Below, one piece after another: positions 54,001 to 62,607 of a stretch of 64,000 nt of DNA. A program made the position numbers and the translations under genes. Below the pieces are notes generated by a model. That model ran no database searches, had not been told where the DNA came from, and was given only the letters and a program-made list of their open reading frames with translations. Every line of letters starts with the position of its first letter. Position 1 is the first letter of the stretch. Origin of the DNA: Massilibacteroides vaginae (GTDB lineage Bacteria; Bacteroidota; Bacteroidia; Bacteroidales; Tannerellaceae); NCBI RefSeq assembly GCF_900178525.1, contig NZ_FXDJ01000007.1, forward strand, positions 310,001 through 374,000, in the 5' to 3' direction.

Positions 54001-54285
54001 GCATTAAACACTTCGCATAGCTCGTACAGTAATGCTACTTCAAGCCGCTTCCTGATCAGTTCGGATTATTTCAACGTTAAAAATATAACATTAAGCTATA
54101 GTATACCCAAAGTAATTTTAAGCAGATTCGGATTAAAGTCTCTTGTGCTTTCAACGAGTGTTGAGAATCTTGTAATGTTGAACAAACTTCAAGGTTTAAA
54201 TCCACAGCAATCCTGGAACGGAATAAATGACAACGGCTATGTGCCTGCCCGTGTGTTTACTTTTGGTGCAAATATTAACTTCTAA
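51013..54285 (+). CDS. SusC/RagA-family TonB-dependent outer-membrane transporter 3
   Basis: A 1090-residue protein: signal peptide (IIFLFVCLFTNILLISSQ), carboxypeptidase-regulatory-like domain, TonB box region LDEVVVVAYG, plug (SIRIRGFNSINGSNSPLFVVNGVPMGG, VLKDASSSALYGNKAANGVILITTKSG) and barrel ending RVFTFGANINF. No STN domain. Its N-terminal domain is related to SusC 1 and 2 at protein level but not nearly identical in DNA. It pairs with SusD 3, which follows by 11 bp. Codon usage looks more GC-rich than SusC 1. Confidence 0.95.
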   Translation: MKMRIIFLFVCLFTNILLISSQTVTVKGVVISKEDNEPIIGATVLVKGTLTGTTTDNDGMFSLNVPNNEKTLVISYIGMVTREVAVAPNLQIILNSDTQALDEVVVVAYGQQRKEAITGAVANIKAESFERRPIASATAALEGQALGVQVNNAYGEPGNESSIRIRGFNSINGSNSPLFVVNGVPMGGNIGDINPVDIESITVLKDASSSALYGNKAANGVILITTKSGRLGEESVQIQASVNQGIYQRGIKEYKRLSPSQYMEAYWQGRRNAIYTEGLAKGKYNSYDEANGDVLEAVIDGIGEDYNIFNKPWNELFDAKGKLSAGTQVLGGYADDLDWYEGLERNGQRGQYNLSARGGSKKALYYMSLGYLNEEGFLKYSSGERITGNLKLDVTPTNWLKTGLAINASSQEYNKMTGSATDNSSSFINPFYFSRNIAPIYPVHLHNPETGEYILDGNGNKKYDGGTNRKQSGNRHILWETELNKDKTFRNTTDGIAYADIMLPQNITFSLKGNLNSRNTSNKTYNNSEIGDGAGKGRMKQVEYRYRNYLIQELVNWKQTFNQLHHVDVLLGHENYNYKYQYTYLYKTDEKFANIMELSNFTTMTSMDGYQNGYKTEGYFGRAAYNYDDTYFAEVSIRRDGSSRFYKKNRWGNFWSVGGSWVLSNEKFIQKANWINYLKLRAAYGMVGQDSGVGYYGWMALYASTQNGGNGAYYKSQNEAKDISWEKAKSLSVAVEGNFFKRLNVNLEYFEKTSEDLLFDVSLPSSIGSLGTGKDHTGRPTITKNFGSVSNTGVEIGMDVDVIRNKDWKWNIGANLNLIKNKVLKLPEEYGEDGYISGTKKYMKGHSIYDFWLYQFEGVDLSNGRSLYQLNDLDYYIPDADYKGIGAKQADDTRTELTGDYTIIDGKAYVYNTTYSKKDWSGSAIPDVYGSFTTSVRFKDFQLSGLFTFQVGGKMLDYSYQGLMAIGATPSALHADLLKSWVPEQASTGIDRNGIPALNTSHSSYSNATSSRFLISSDYFNVKNITLSYSIPKVILSRFGLKSLVLSTSVENLVMLNKLQGLNPQQSWNGINDNGYVPARVFTFGANINF

Positions 54286-54296
54286 AAAACAAGAAA

Positions 54297-55853
54297 ATGA
54301 AAACTACAATAAAATTAGTAATACTGATGGCGTTAACTCCTTTTCTGTTTTCTGCCTGTGCGGACGACTATCTGAATACTATCCCAACAGCGTCTACTTC
54401 AACCGAAACGGTTTTTCAGGATACAAAAGCCGCGAAAATGGCTGTAAACGGTATGGCCAGATTAATGGTTAACCAATACAATGGTTTCAGTCAGGTTTTC
54501 TGCGGAGAAGGAACGATTAAGTTTATTTGCGGAGAGTATATGGGTGAAAACTTTTCAAGACCTAATATGTCCAGTGGATCGTATGACCTGATGAACGGTT
54601 CATTGTTGGATCGCAACACAAGCAATTACATCAAATTTCCATGGAGCTACTATTATATGCTTATCGGAAACGCGAACATGATAATAGCCAATATCGACAA
54701 CGCGGCAGGTGAAGAGTCTGAACGTAAATTCATCAAAGCGCAGGCACTAAGTTACAGAGCCTATTGTTACGCTCAGCTTGTTCAGTTTTATTGCTATCGC
54801 TGGGCAGACAGTAATGGAGGAACATCGGTAACCAACCTTCAGGATGGATTAATATATCGTACGGAAGAAAACATGGATGTGAAAGACATCGCTTTAGTAT
54901 CTTCCGGTGAGATATACAAATTAATTTACGCTGATCTGGATCAGGCAATCAATCTGTTTTCCGAAAGCGGAATAAAACGTAATGACGTTTGGGAACCAAA
55001 CATTAATGTGGCATTTGCTATTTACGCGCGTGCGGCAATCACCAAACAAGATTATAGTAAAGCAAGGGATATGGCAAACAAAGCTCGTGCCGGTTATCCG
55101 CTAATGAATAATGCGGAATACACATCCGGTTTCAGCAAAGACAACGAGGAATGGATATGGGGAAGTTATGGAGGAGACGAACAAACACTGCACTTCTACG
55201 GATTTCATTCATACATGGCCTACGATGCTAACACAAGTGTTGTTAGAAGTTATCCGGTATGTATGAGCAAAACATTATACGAAAGAATTCCTTCTACAGA
55301 TATCAGGAAGAATATGTTTCTTGATCCGGGAGACAACAGCTACAGTCAGACCGTAGGGACCGTGAATAAGGAGTTTGCGGAAATTGTTCGCAGCGAGCAT
55401 CCTACTATGTTAAAATCTCATCAGGTAGCGGCCTATCATAGTTTTAAGTTTAGCATTGGTGGTTCTATCGGGGTAGGTTATATTAATCATTTCCGTTCTT
55501 CCGAAATGCTGTTGATCGAAGCAGAAGCAAGTTATTTCAGCGGAGATGAAGCCGAAGCACAAAAGTTATTAAACCAACTTACCCGGGACAGCAAACGGGA
55601 TGAAGCCTATAATTGCACAGCCACCGGAGAAGATCTGCTAAAAGAAATTAAATTCTATCGTGCCGTAGAATTGTGGGGAGAAGGCTTTGACTGGCTCGAC
55701 AAGAAGAGATATAATGAACCGATTGTTCGTCTTTCATTCAAGGATGGAGGTAATTTCGGTTCTTCTACCGCGGTTAAACGTGAGGTCGATTATAAAAACA
55801 AATGGACTTACGTTACACCTCTTGTAGAAAGTGAAAACAACAACGAGTTATAA
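54297..55853 (+). CDS. SusD/RagB-family outer-membrane lipoprotein 3
   Basis: A 518-residue lipoprotein with Cys21 in FLFSAC. Helical body with FIKAQALSYRAYCYAQLVQFYCYRW and the C-terminal SusD segment RAVELWGEGFDWLDKKRYNEPIVR. It is the surface partner of SusC 3 and shares its transcript, closed by a 19-bp-stem terminator. No CAZyme or regulator is attached, so the substrate is unknown. Confidence 0.94.
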   Translation: MKTTIKLVILMALTPFLFSACADDYLNTIPTASTSTETVFQDTKAAKMAVNGMARLMVNQYNGFSQVFCGEGTIKFICGEYMGENFSRPNMSSGSYDLMNGSLLDRNTSNYIKFPWSYYYMLIGNANMIIANIDNAAGEESERKFIKAQALSYRAYCYAQLVQFYCYRWADSNGGTSVTNLQDGLIYRTEENMDVKDIALVSSGEIYKLIYADLDQAINLFSESGIKRNDVWEPNINVAFAIYARAAITKQDYSKARDMANKARAGYPLMNNAEYTSGFSKDNEEWIWGSYGGDEQTLHFYGFHSYMAYDANTSVVRSYPVCMSKTLYERIPSTDIRKNMFLDPGDNSYSQTVGTVNKEFAEIVRSEHPTMLKSHQVAAYHSFKFSIGGSIGVGYINHFRSSEMLLIEAEASYFSGDEAEAQKLLNQLTRDSKRDEAYNCTATGEDLLKEIKFYRAVELWGEGFDWLDKKRYNEPIVRLSFKDGGNFGSSTAVKREVDYKNKWTYVTPLVESENNNEL

Positions 55854-55870
55854 TTAATTCACAGAACAAG

Positions 55871-55919
55871 AAAATGTCCTAAAAGCACCAGATAAACAAG
55901 GTGCTTTTAGGACATTTTT
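55871..55919. terminator. Intrinsic terminator after SusCD pair 3
   Basis: AAAATGTCCTAAAAGCACC (55871-55889) pairs perfectly with the complement at 55900-55918 over 19 bp; A and T runs flank it, so it can serve both converging units. Confidence 0.93.
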
Positions 55920-55948
55920 CTTTCGTTAAGAAGCAAAAGCGGGTTGTT

Positions 55949-58900
55949 TTACTTCAACTCTTTAATTCGTATATTCCTAAACTTAACCGGAGAACCATGT
56001 CCGAGGAAACCGATATGGCCTTTTTTGTTGAAAAGACCGGGATGCTCTTTCTTATCGGCAGTACCGTTTTTCACAGCATCACGGATATTTCCATCAAGGA
56101 TCACATGTCCGTTCAGGGTAATTTTAATATTATCGCCATTTGCTACCACTTCCTGATAGTTCCATTCGCCAACAGGTTTCAAGTGACCACGTTCGGCAGG
56201 GATAATTCCGTAAACAGAACCGTGATATTGATAAATAGCAAGGTCTTTATATACCGGATGCTCACTGTCTAATATCTGAAGTTCCATACCTACATAAGCA
56301 GCATCTCCCTCCATCGGTGTACGGATACCTAATCCATTATTTGCAGCCGGTGTCAACTGAAACTCAAAACGGAAAATGAAATTTCCATATTCGTCTTTGG
56401 TATACAGGTTACCGCCGAAACTTTTGCTCGGTATCATAGATATCGTACCGTTTTCCAGCGTATAATCTACTGTATTCCCTGTCCAGGAATGCATATTTGT
56501 TCCATCAAACAGCACCTTGTATCCTTCTTTCTTTTCTTCAGCAGAAAGTTGGAAAGTTTCCGGACGTTCGAGTTCTTTCACATAAATATTACGGTAATAA
56601 ACCTTGCTTCCGTGTGCTTGCAATTCGATTTGCTCAACCGGGAAGATAGGCAACTTACGATCCCAGAAGTTTTCCAGAATAATATCGTCGGTTACTAATT
56701 CGCCATTCAGGATAACTGTAACACGATCGCCCACCATCTTAATGTACATCGTATTCCATTCGCCTAACTTATTATCAGCAACTTTCAGCGGCTTACTTAA
56801 ATGCACCTGATTGTTGTATAATCCACCGGAACCAACCTGAGCACCAACGTTTACACGTGCGGTATCCCACATTTGTACCTGAGGAGTTCCACGTAGGTAA
56901 ATACCGGCATCAGCTTCCGGTCCGGCCGGATCAAGCATCCAGTCTACATACATTTCAAAATCTCCGTATTGTTTTTCAGTACACAAGTTATCGTAACCGG
57001 TTCCATCGAATAATAAAAGACCGTTTTCTACTTTCCAATCATTACGCATTTGTTCATCTGCCTTCACCTGAGCTTTTTCAAGTTGAGCAGGTTTCATCTT
57101 AGCACGAGCAATCGGATTCTGAACTAAACCTTTCCAACCGGTCAGGTCTTTTCCATTAAATAATGAAACAAACCCAACACCTGCCGGCATTTCAGACAAA
57201 TGTTTGCGGATAGCTTCCTTTTGATAACCTGCATCCGGATTGTCGAGTACATTAATAACTTTGTTTAATAAGGTCCGGACATTGTCGCCCATATAGTCTT
57301 TATTGCCAAGAGCTATGGTCATCACAGCATTAGCTGCTGTTTGTTGCACAGGCTTGTTATCCAAATATTCACCGGCAAATAATAAGCCAAGGAAAGTACC
57401 CGTACGTCCTACTTGTCTCAGGATATTATTTTTCTGCTCATCTGTTTTAGCAATCTCCATGGCTTTAGTCAAACCGATCAAACGGTTTTCACCGGACATT
57501 GCCGGGTTAGAAACCAAGGAAACATAGGCTTTTAATGCTCTATCAAAATAAGCAGAAGAAGAGGGTTCGTTACAAATCGCGAATAGTTCATCAGCAACTT
57601 CTTTGCCTTTCCAGGCAAGCAGCGCATCAAAGGCAGCGTCTTTAGCTTCGCCTCGTCCATTCTTGAATCCATTAACAATAGTGTTCAGTCCTTCCTGATC
57701 ACCTATTGAAGCCAATACTTTATAATAAAGGTGTTTTTTGCTTTCACCGGCTTGTGTCATACGTGCATTAACAATCGACATCTGTTCCGCTGAAGACTTT
57801 CCTTTTAATGTAGCAACAACCGCCTGTTGCAATGGCGAAACCACTGAAGCATCCGAAGATTCCAACATGCCACACACCAATACACGATCTCTGTCTGCCA
57901 CAACATCTTTCAAGGCCGCATAAGCAGCTGCTTTTACTTCCGGAGAAGTTGATTTTGTTTGTTCCAGAACCGTATTCATGTTTGAGGTAGCTTTCCGTAA
58001 AGCCAATACTTCAACTCCGGCCACTTTTCCAGCATCACCGGCAGAAGTAATTACAGAAGCAACAGCAGGTGCAACATTTCCTTTAAATGCGATCAAAGCA
58101 TCCTGACCAAGCAACACCACTTGCTTATCGTTATCCTTCAATAAGTTTGCTAAAGAAGGTATTACACTTTCATCACCGATTTTAACCAATGCCCATACCG
58201 CTGCTTGTTTTACAGCAAAATCATTATCATTTACCTGATTCAGTATAAGCTGGCGAACAGGCATATCGAATCTTATTTCAAGATTCTTGATTACATCATG
58301 CTTTTGAGGACATTTACTTTCACGACCGATCCAGTTCAGCACATCAACCTTAACGTCTGATTTTGCCTTAGGAACAATCTTCATAATTTCCACATAATCC
58401 TTTTGCTCAGCGTAATCAGAGGCAAAGTCAAGAGCCGCGTTGCGATATTCTTTACAAGGATCTTTTAGCGCCGTCAACACCAATTTAGTGGCGTCGTCTT
58501 TCTTTACAGCCAGTAGAATTTGCAATGCTGCAATACGGGTATGCGTAGCTTTCGCTTTAGTCGCGTCTTTCAGTAAAATGGTAGCTGCTTTTTCAGCCGT
58601 TTTGGCATCTGTTGTAGCAACACGTTTGATTAATTGGATATAGGCCTCGTTGGCTCCGGTATTCTCCATTCTGAAATCAACCGCTTTTGCAGCAGCTCCT
58701 ACTTCATTGAGTGAAGCAACTGTTCCAATACGACTTATCGCATAAAAAGCCGCACGTTTCAGATTCTCGTCGGGTGCAGAAAGGAAGGGTCTTACTAAAT
58801 CGATCATTCCCGTCATTTGAGCATCACCAATTGCCATAACAGCATCACGTTGTGTCACCGGTGTTCCCATACGACGCATTAATGCAGATTTTAATGCAGC

Positions 58901-59395
58901 TGCAGCATCAGGGGTATTGATTACCGCCAAAGCACGGGCAGCAGGACCACTTAAATCTTCCATATTCAGATAAGAAGACAATGCCTCTACCGCTTCATCT
59001 TTTCCGATCATTTGAAGTTGACGGATAATGAATGCTTTCGTTTCACGCTCCTCAACTATCTGAAGAGCTTTAATGTACGCTTTTGCTGTAGCAAATCGAG
59101 CACTTTCCTGCCCTTTTGCCATAACATAGTGCGACAAACCGCTTAGTGCATACTCTACTTGAGCATTATTCCCTTTTCCCGGTGCTTGTATCATATCCAC
59201 AAGAGATTGTACTCCGGTTTCACCTGTTGACACTAATTCAGCGATCAACTTATTGTATTTCTGTTGTGTCTCAGCAGGCATTTGTGCTACTGCATCAGCA
59301 ATAACAGTCTGCGTAGTTCGATTAGCCGGAAGTTGTGCCAGTAGCATCGTTCCACAAAGCAGAGTAGCTGAAACAGATAAATATATTTTTCTCAT
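55949..59395 (-). CDS. Exported HEAT-repeat protein with two C-terminal DUF1080 domains
   Basis: About 1148 residues. A signal peptide (IYLSVSATLLCGTMLLAQ) is followed by roughly 650 residues of HEAT-like helical repeats (ALSSYLNMEDLSGPAARALAVINTPDAAAAL, AVKQAAVWALVKIGDESVIPSLANLLKDND). Two DUF1080 (LamG-like) domains lie near residues 737-935 (VSLFNGKDLTGWKGL) and 955-1148 (KVLFDGTNMHSWTGN). DUF1080 members include 3-keto-disaccharide hydrolases. The open frame runs to a GTG at 59428 inside the upstream gene; the ATG at 59395, 20 bp after that gene's stop, precedes the signal peptide and is chosen. It is probably coupled to the Gfo/Idh gene. Confidence 0.87.
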   Translation of the reverse strand: MRKIYLSVSATLLCGTMLLAQLPANRTTQTVIADAVAQMPAETQQKYNKLIAELVSTGETGVQSLVDMIQAPGKGNNAQVEYALSGLSHYVMAKGQESARFATAKAYIKALQIVEERETKAFIIRQLQMIGKDEAVEALSSYLNMEDLSGPAARALAVINTPDAAAALKSALMRRMGTPVTQRDAVMAIGDAQMTGMIDLVRPFLSAPDENLKRAAFYAISRIGTVASLNEVGAAAKAVDFRMENTGANEAYIQLIKRVATTDAKTAEKAATILLKDATKAKATHTRIAALQILLAVKKDDATKLVLTALKDPCKEYRNAALDFASDYAEQKDYVEIMKIVPKAKSDVKVDVLNWIGRESKCPQKHDVIKNLEIRFDMPVRQLILNQVNDNDFAVKQAAVWALVKIGDESVIPSLANLLKDNDKQVVLLGQDALIAFKGNVAPAVASVITSAGDAGKVAGVEVLALRKATSNMNTVLEQTKSTSPEVKAAAYAALKDVVADRDRVLVCGMLESSDASVVSPLQQAVVATLKGKSSAEQMSIVNARMTQAGESKKHLYYKVLASIGDQEGLNTIVNGFKNGRGEAKDAAFDALLAWKGKEVADELFAICNEPSSSAYFDRALKAYVSLVSNPAMSGENRLIGLTKAMEIAKTDEQKNNILRQVGRTGTFLGLLFAGEYLDNKPVQQTAANAVMTIALGNKDYMGDNVRTLLNKVINVLDNPDAGYQKEAIRKHLSEMPAGVGFVSLFNGKDLTGWKGLVQNPIARAKMKPAQLEKAQVKADEQMRNDWKVENGLLLFDGTGYDNLCTEKQYGDFEMYVDWMLDPAGPEADAGIYLRGTPQVQMWDTARVNVGAQVGSGGLYNNQVHLSKPLKVADNKLGEWNTMYIKMVGDRVTVILNGELVTDDIILENFWDRKLPIFPVEQIELQAHGSKVYYRNIYVKELERPETFQLSAEEKKEGYKVLFDGTNMHSWTGNTVDYTLENGTISMIPSKSFGGNLYTKDEYGNFIFRFEFQLTPAANNGLGIRTPMEGDAAYVGMELQILDSEHPVYKDLAIYQYHGSVYGIIPAERGHLKPVGEWNYQEVVANGDNIKITLNGHVILDGNIRDAVKNGTADKKEHPGLFNKKGHIGFLGHGSPVKFRNIRIKELK

Positions 59396-59415
59396 TCCGT
59401 TCGTCTTTTTAAAGG

Positions 59416-60672
59416 TTAAATATTCCACGGTGCGCGCATCGGTTGATCCAATAGGCGATTAGCTGCCTCATCATTCACAAACTCAAGTTTCACAGGATCA
59501 AAATGCAATGTCCGGTTCAAACGTAAAGCAACAGCACCCAAATTCACTATCGTTGCCGAACGGAATCCGTTTTGTTCATTCAATGCAAATGGCTGACGTG
59601 TTTTCACACATTCGATAAAGTCGCTCACCTGAGGTTCTGGCTCCGGATAATCCGCCAGTTTCTTTTCCCAATCCGGAATATCACAAACGAAATTCTTATA
59701 TACATTTCCATTAGGACCTGAAATATAGGGTGTATTCGGATCACCATAATCACCACCCCAAAGTACGATCTGACAACCATCCTCATAAGTATAAGTAATA
59801 GAACGCCATGTGCCAACCGCGTCAGGATGTTGCTGCGGAGCATCCACTTCTATTTTTACAGGGCTTGTATGATCTTTACCCAGGAAATATTGAACAGGGT
59901 CAATATAATGCTGCCCCATATCGCCAAGACCACCACCGTCGTAATCCCAATATCCACGGAAAGTAGAATGCACACGATGGGCGTTATAAGGTTTATAAGG
60001 AGCCGGACCTAACCACATATCATAATCGAGTTCCTGAGGAACAGGTTGGGGTTCCAGATCTTCACGACCAACCCAATAGAACTTCCAGTCAAATCCGGTA
60101 TGTTTACTGATCGTTACTTTTAACGGCCAACCCAACATACCACTCTGCACTAATTTCTTCAAAGGTTTAACGGGAGTACCTAAGCCATAAAAAGGATCAT
60201 TAAAACGGAACCAAGTATTCAATCGGAACATACGTCCGTATTGCTTAACCGCTTCCATTACCCGTTTGCCCTCACCTATCGTACGAGTCATAGGTTTCTC
60301 ACACCAGATATCTTTACCTGCTTTAGCAGCCTCAACCGACATAATCCCATGCCAATGAGGAGGTGTTGCAATGTGAACAATATCCACATTCTTATCCAGA
60401 ATCAAGTCACGAAAATCATGATAGGCTGCGATCTTATCACTAACAAGTGCTTTACCAAGTTCCAGATGTTTTTTATCAACATCACAAACCGCAACCAAAC
60501 GTGTTCCGGCATAATTCACATGACCACGTCCCATTCCACCGGTACCAATGATCCCCTTAGTCAATTGATCACTTGGAGCAATAAAGCCATTACCCATCAC
60601 ATGCCTCGGCACGATGGTAAAGGCTGCAATCCCCCCCAGTGTTTTTAGAAAATCTCTTCTATTTGTTCTCAT
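59416..60672 (-). CDS. Tat-exported Gfo/Idh/MocA-family oxidoreductase
   Basis: A 418-residue NAD(P)-binding protein with an N-terminal twin-arginine signal (TNRRDFLKTLGGIAAFTIV). The Rossmann motif is KGIIGTGGMGRGHVNYAG, followed by VDIVHIATPPHWHG and the conserved WCEKPMTRTIGEGKRVMEA. Export of the folded, cofactor-loaded protein through TatAC is expected. Relatives include sugar dehydrogenases and GH109-type enzymes that oxidise and reduce sugars in situ. Its placement between SusCD and a DUF1080 protein suggests C3 oxidation of an imported glycoside. It starts 153 bp after SusD 4. Confidence 0.9.
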   Translation of the reverse strand: MRTNRRDFLKTLGGIAAFTIVPRHVMGNGFIAPSDQLTKGIIGTGGMGRGHVNYAGTRLVAVCDVDKKHLELGKALVSDKIAAYHDFRDLILDKNVDIVHIATPPHWHGIMSVEAAKAGKDIWCEKPMTRTIGEGKRVMEAVKQYGRMFRLNTWFRFNDPFYGLGTPVKPLKKLVQSGMLGWPLKVTISKHTGFDWKFYWVGREDLEPQPVPQELDYDMWLGPAPYKPYNAHRVHSTFRGYWDYDGGGLGDMGQHYIDPVQYFLGKDHTSPVKIEVDAPQQHPDAVGTWRSITYTYEDGCQIVLWGGDYGDPNTPYISGPNGNVYKNFVCDIPDWEKKLADYPEPEPQVSDFIECVKTRQPFALNEQNGFRSATIVNLGAVALRLNRTLHFDPVKLEFVNDEAANRLLDQPMRAPWNI

Positions 60673-60767
60673 AGTATATATAATATGTATTTGCTTTCAG
60701 ATCAACCCCAATAATGGAAGAAACAAAAGTAGGAATTATCCGCGAATTAAAAAGACTTGAAATAGAA

Positions 60768-60799
60768 TTATCCGTATTTACAATAATAAATACGGATAA
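60768..60799. terminator. Hairpin between SusD 4 and the Gfo/Idh gene
   Basis: TTATCCGTATTTA (60768-60780) pairs perfectly with TAAATACGGATAA (60787-60799) around a 6-nt loop. The leftward transcript continues TTCTATTTC, a weak T tract, so partial termination is plausible. Confidence 0.6.
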
Positions 60800-60825
60800 C
60801 TCCTTAAAAAAACACAATTAAATAC

Positions 60826-62604
60826 TCAATCAAGAGCAGGATTAAAAGTTCCACCCCAATTGCTATTTTGTTCAATATTACTATTCCTATCAATTACATC
60901 TTTCTGAATAGGAAAAAAGTAATAAGAATCTGGCACTGATGTTACTTTAACTCCGGTAATTGGGATCTGCAAAAGACTATATTTAAAATCATATTCTGTA
61001 AGTTTCATACTAGCAGCTTTACTCTTTGCTTCTGTCATAGACATTTCTGTACCATCCGGATTGACAGCAATCGCTTCAACTCCATATTTGGTCTTTTTAT
61101 CTAAACGATCCAACATCCTCAAACGACGAAGATCCCAAAAACGATGTCCTTCAAAGCAAAATTCTATGTTACGCTCTGCTAAGATAGCTTCACGAATATC
61201 TTCCCTTGACGAGGCTTTGATTCCGTATAGACCATCCTCTCCCGGCTCAATACCCGCACGTTCTCTTATTTGCTTTAAAATATCTATTGCAACGTCTGAT
61301 TTACCAGTTTCGTTGGCGGTTTCTGCATAATTCAACATAACTTCAGCAAAACGCATCAAGATAAAGTCAACATCGTACTGCTGTACTTCAGCCTGCTTCA
61401 AAGACAAGTCAGATGCTTTACGAATAAAGAAACCAGAGGAACGATCCAAGTTAGTTGAGTTCACTCCTGCCTTTGGATTAACTCCAAAATCATCCATTTC
61501 GTGCGCTATACCCAAGCTTGTATATTGACGTTTACCGACTTTGCCCGACACTTCATAAATGCTGCCATTCCAAACAATAGATTTCTCAAAACGAGGATCC
61601 CTATTTTCCCAATATCTTTGCAAGAAAACATCGTCAGTCTTATAATATTTACCAGACGGATCATTGTATAATTTACCGTCTTTCATAGGAAAGTCTTGAA
61701 TAAAATTCCAAGTCGGACACGACGAAGCAGGACCACGACTTTCAGAACCAGGACGTACGCCATTATCCCAGTTTGCCATCTTATTCGGATATGTATTGAT
61801 TACAGCGAATACAACTTCAAAACCTTTTTCAACAAGAAATATATTTGCATAATCTCCTGTCAGTTTACTTCCATTTGCAACTAATTTAGTATAAGCCTGC
61901 TTATTTGCTTCGTATGCCTCTTGCCAATAAACATTATCCCATTTGTTGTTAGGATTAAATTGAGGCGAAGCTTTATATAAAAGAACTTTTGCTTTAAATG
62001 CTGAAGCAAAGCAAGCATCAATTTTCCCATAATTACCTGAAGATGGTTGGATCTTTTCCGGCAACATTGAAATAGCTTCATTCAAATCCTTAACAATTAA
62101 CTCAAAACATTCTTTAGTACTATTTCTTTTCACATAGAGTTCATCTTTATTTTTATCCTGAGGAATTGTCAGATAAGGAATACCTCCATGATAAATTACC
62201 ATCTGAAAATAAACATAAGCTCTAAGAAAATATGCCTGAGCAATGAACTCATCTTTCTTTGCCTGAGGTAAATCACCATTGGTTGTGTTCTGGATCGCTT
62301 CATTAATAAGACGTATGGTTGTATAATTCCATTTTTTATATTCCCCATTTGAGATTGTTATCCTATCTAAGTAGAAATGGATACCTGAAAGTTGTTGCGT
62401 TTTTTGATCTAACGAAACATTCCAATTTTCAAAAACTTTCGCATACAAATTCGCCATATAAGAATTTATCAACTTCTCATCATTCCAGACCTTGTTTGCA
62501 TCATAGCTATAGATATTCTCAATATCTAAAGTGTCACACGCATTGTGCACAACCAATAAGACAAAAAGAGATATTATTGTTATTATCTTTTTCATTTTCG
62601 TCAT
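60826..62604 (-). CDS. SusD/RagB-family outer-membrane lipoprotein 4
   Basis: A 592-residue lipoprotein: Cys23 in VHNAC after the signal. It has SusD helical segments (FIAQAYFLRAYVYFQMVIYHGGIPYLTIPQDK) and the C-terminal core ILAERNIEFCFEGHRFWDLRRLRMLDRL. It is the surface partner of SusC 4 and begins 3 bp after its stop; an alternative ATG (MKKIITI) lies three codons in. Downstream on the same strand come the Gfo/Idh and DUF1080 genes. Confidence 0.94.
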   Translation of the reverse strand: MTKMKKIITIISLFVLLVVHNACDTLDIENIYSYDANKVWNDEKLINSYMANLYAKVFENWNVSLDQKTQQLSGIHFYLDRITISNGEYKKWNYTTIRLINEAIQNTTNGDLPQAKKDEFIAQAYFLRAYVYFQMVIYHGGIPYLTIPQDKNKDELYVKRNSTKECFELIVKDLNEAISMLPEKIQPSSGNYGKIDACFASAFKAKVLLYKASPQFNPNNKWDNVYWQEAYEANKQAYTKLVANGSKLTGDYANIFLVEKGFEVVFAVINTYPNKMANWDNGVRPGSESRGPASSCPTWNFIQDFPMKDGKLYNDPSGKYYKTDDVFLQRYWENRDPRFEKSIVWNGSIYEVSGKVGKRQYTSLGIAHEMDDFGVNPKAGVNSTNLDRSSGFFIRKASDLSLKQAEVQQYDVDFILMRFAEVMLNYAETANETGKSDVAIDILKQIRERAGIEPGEDGLYGIKASSREDIREAILAERNIEFCFEGHRFWDLRRLRMLDRLDKKTKYGVEAIAVNPDGTEMSMTEAKSKAASMKLTEYDFKYSLLQIPITGVKVTSVPDSYYFFPIQKDVIDRNSNIEQNSNWGGTFNPALD

Positions 62605-62607
62605 TTT

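Noticed and set aside
55901-56272. 123-codon plus-strand open frame opposite the DUF1080 C terminus
   Set aside because: It is antisense to a well-supported coding region and matches no family.
59396-59428. Longer GTG start of the HEAT-DUF1080 gene
   Set aside because: It would overlap the upstream gene and place 11 residues before a perfect signal peptide.
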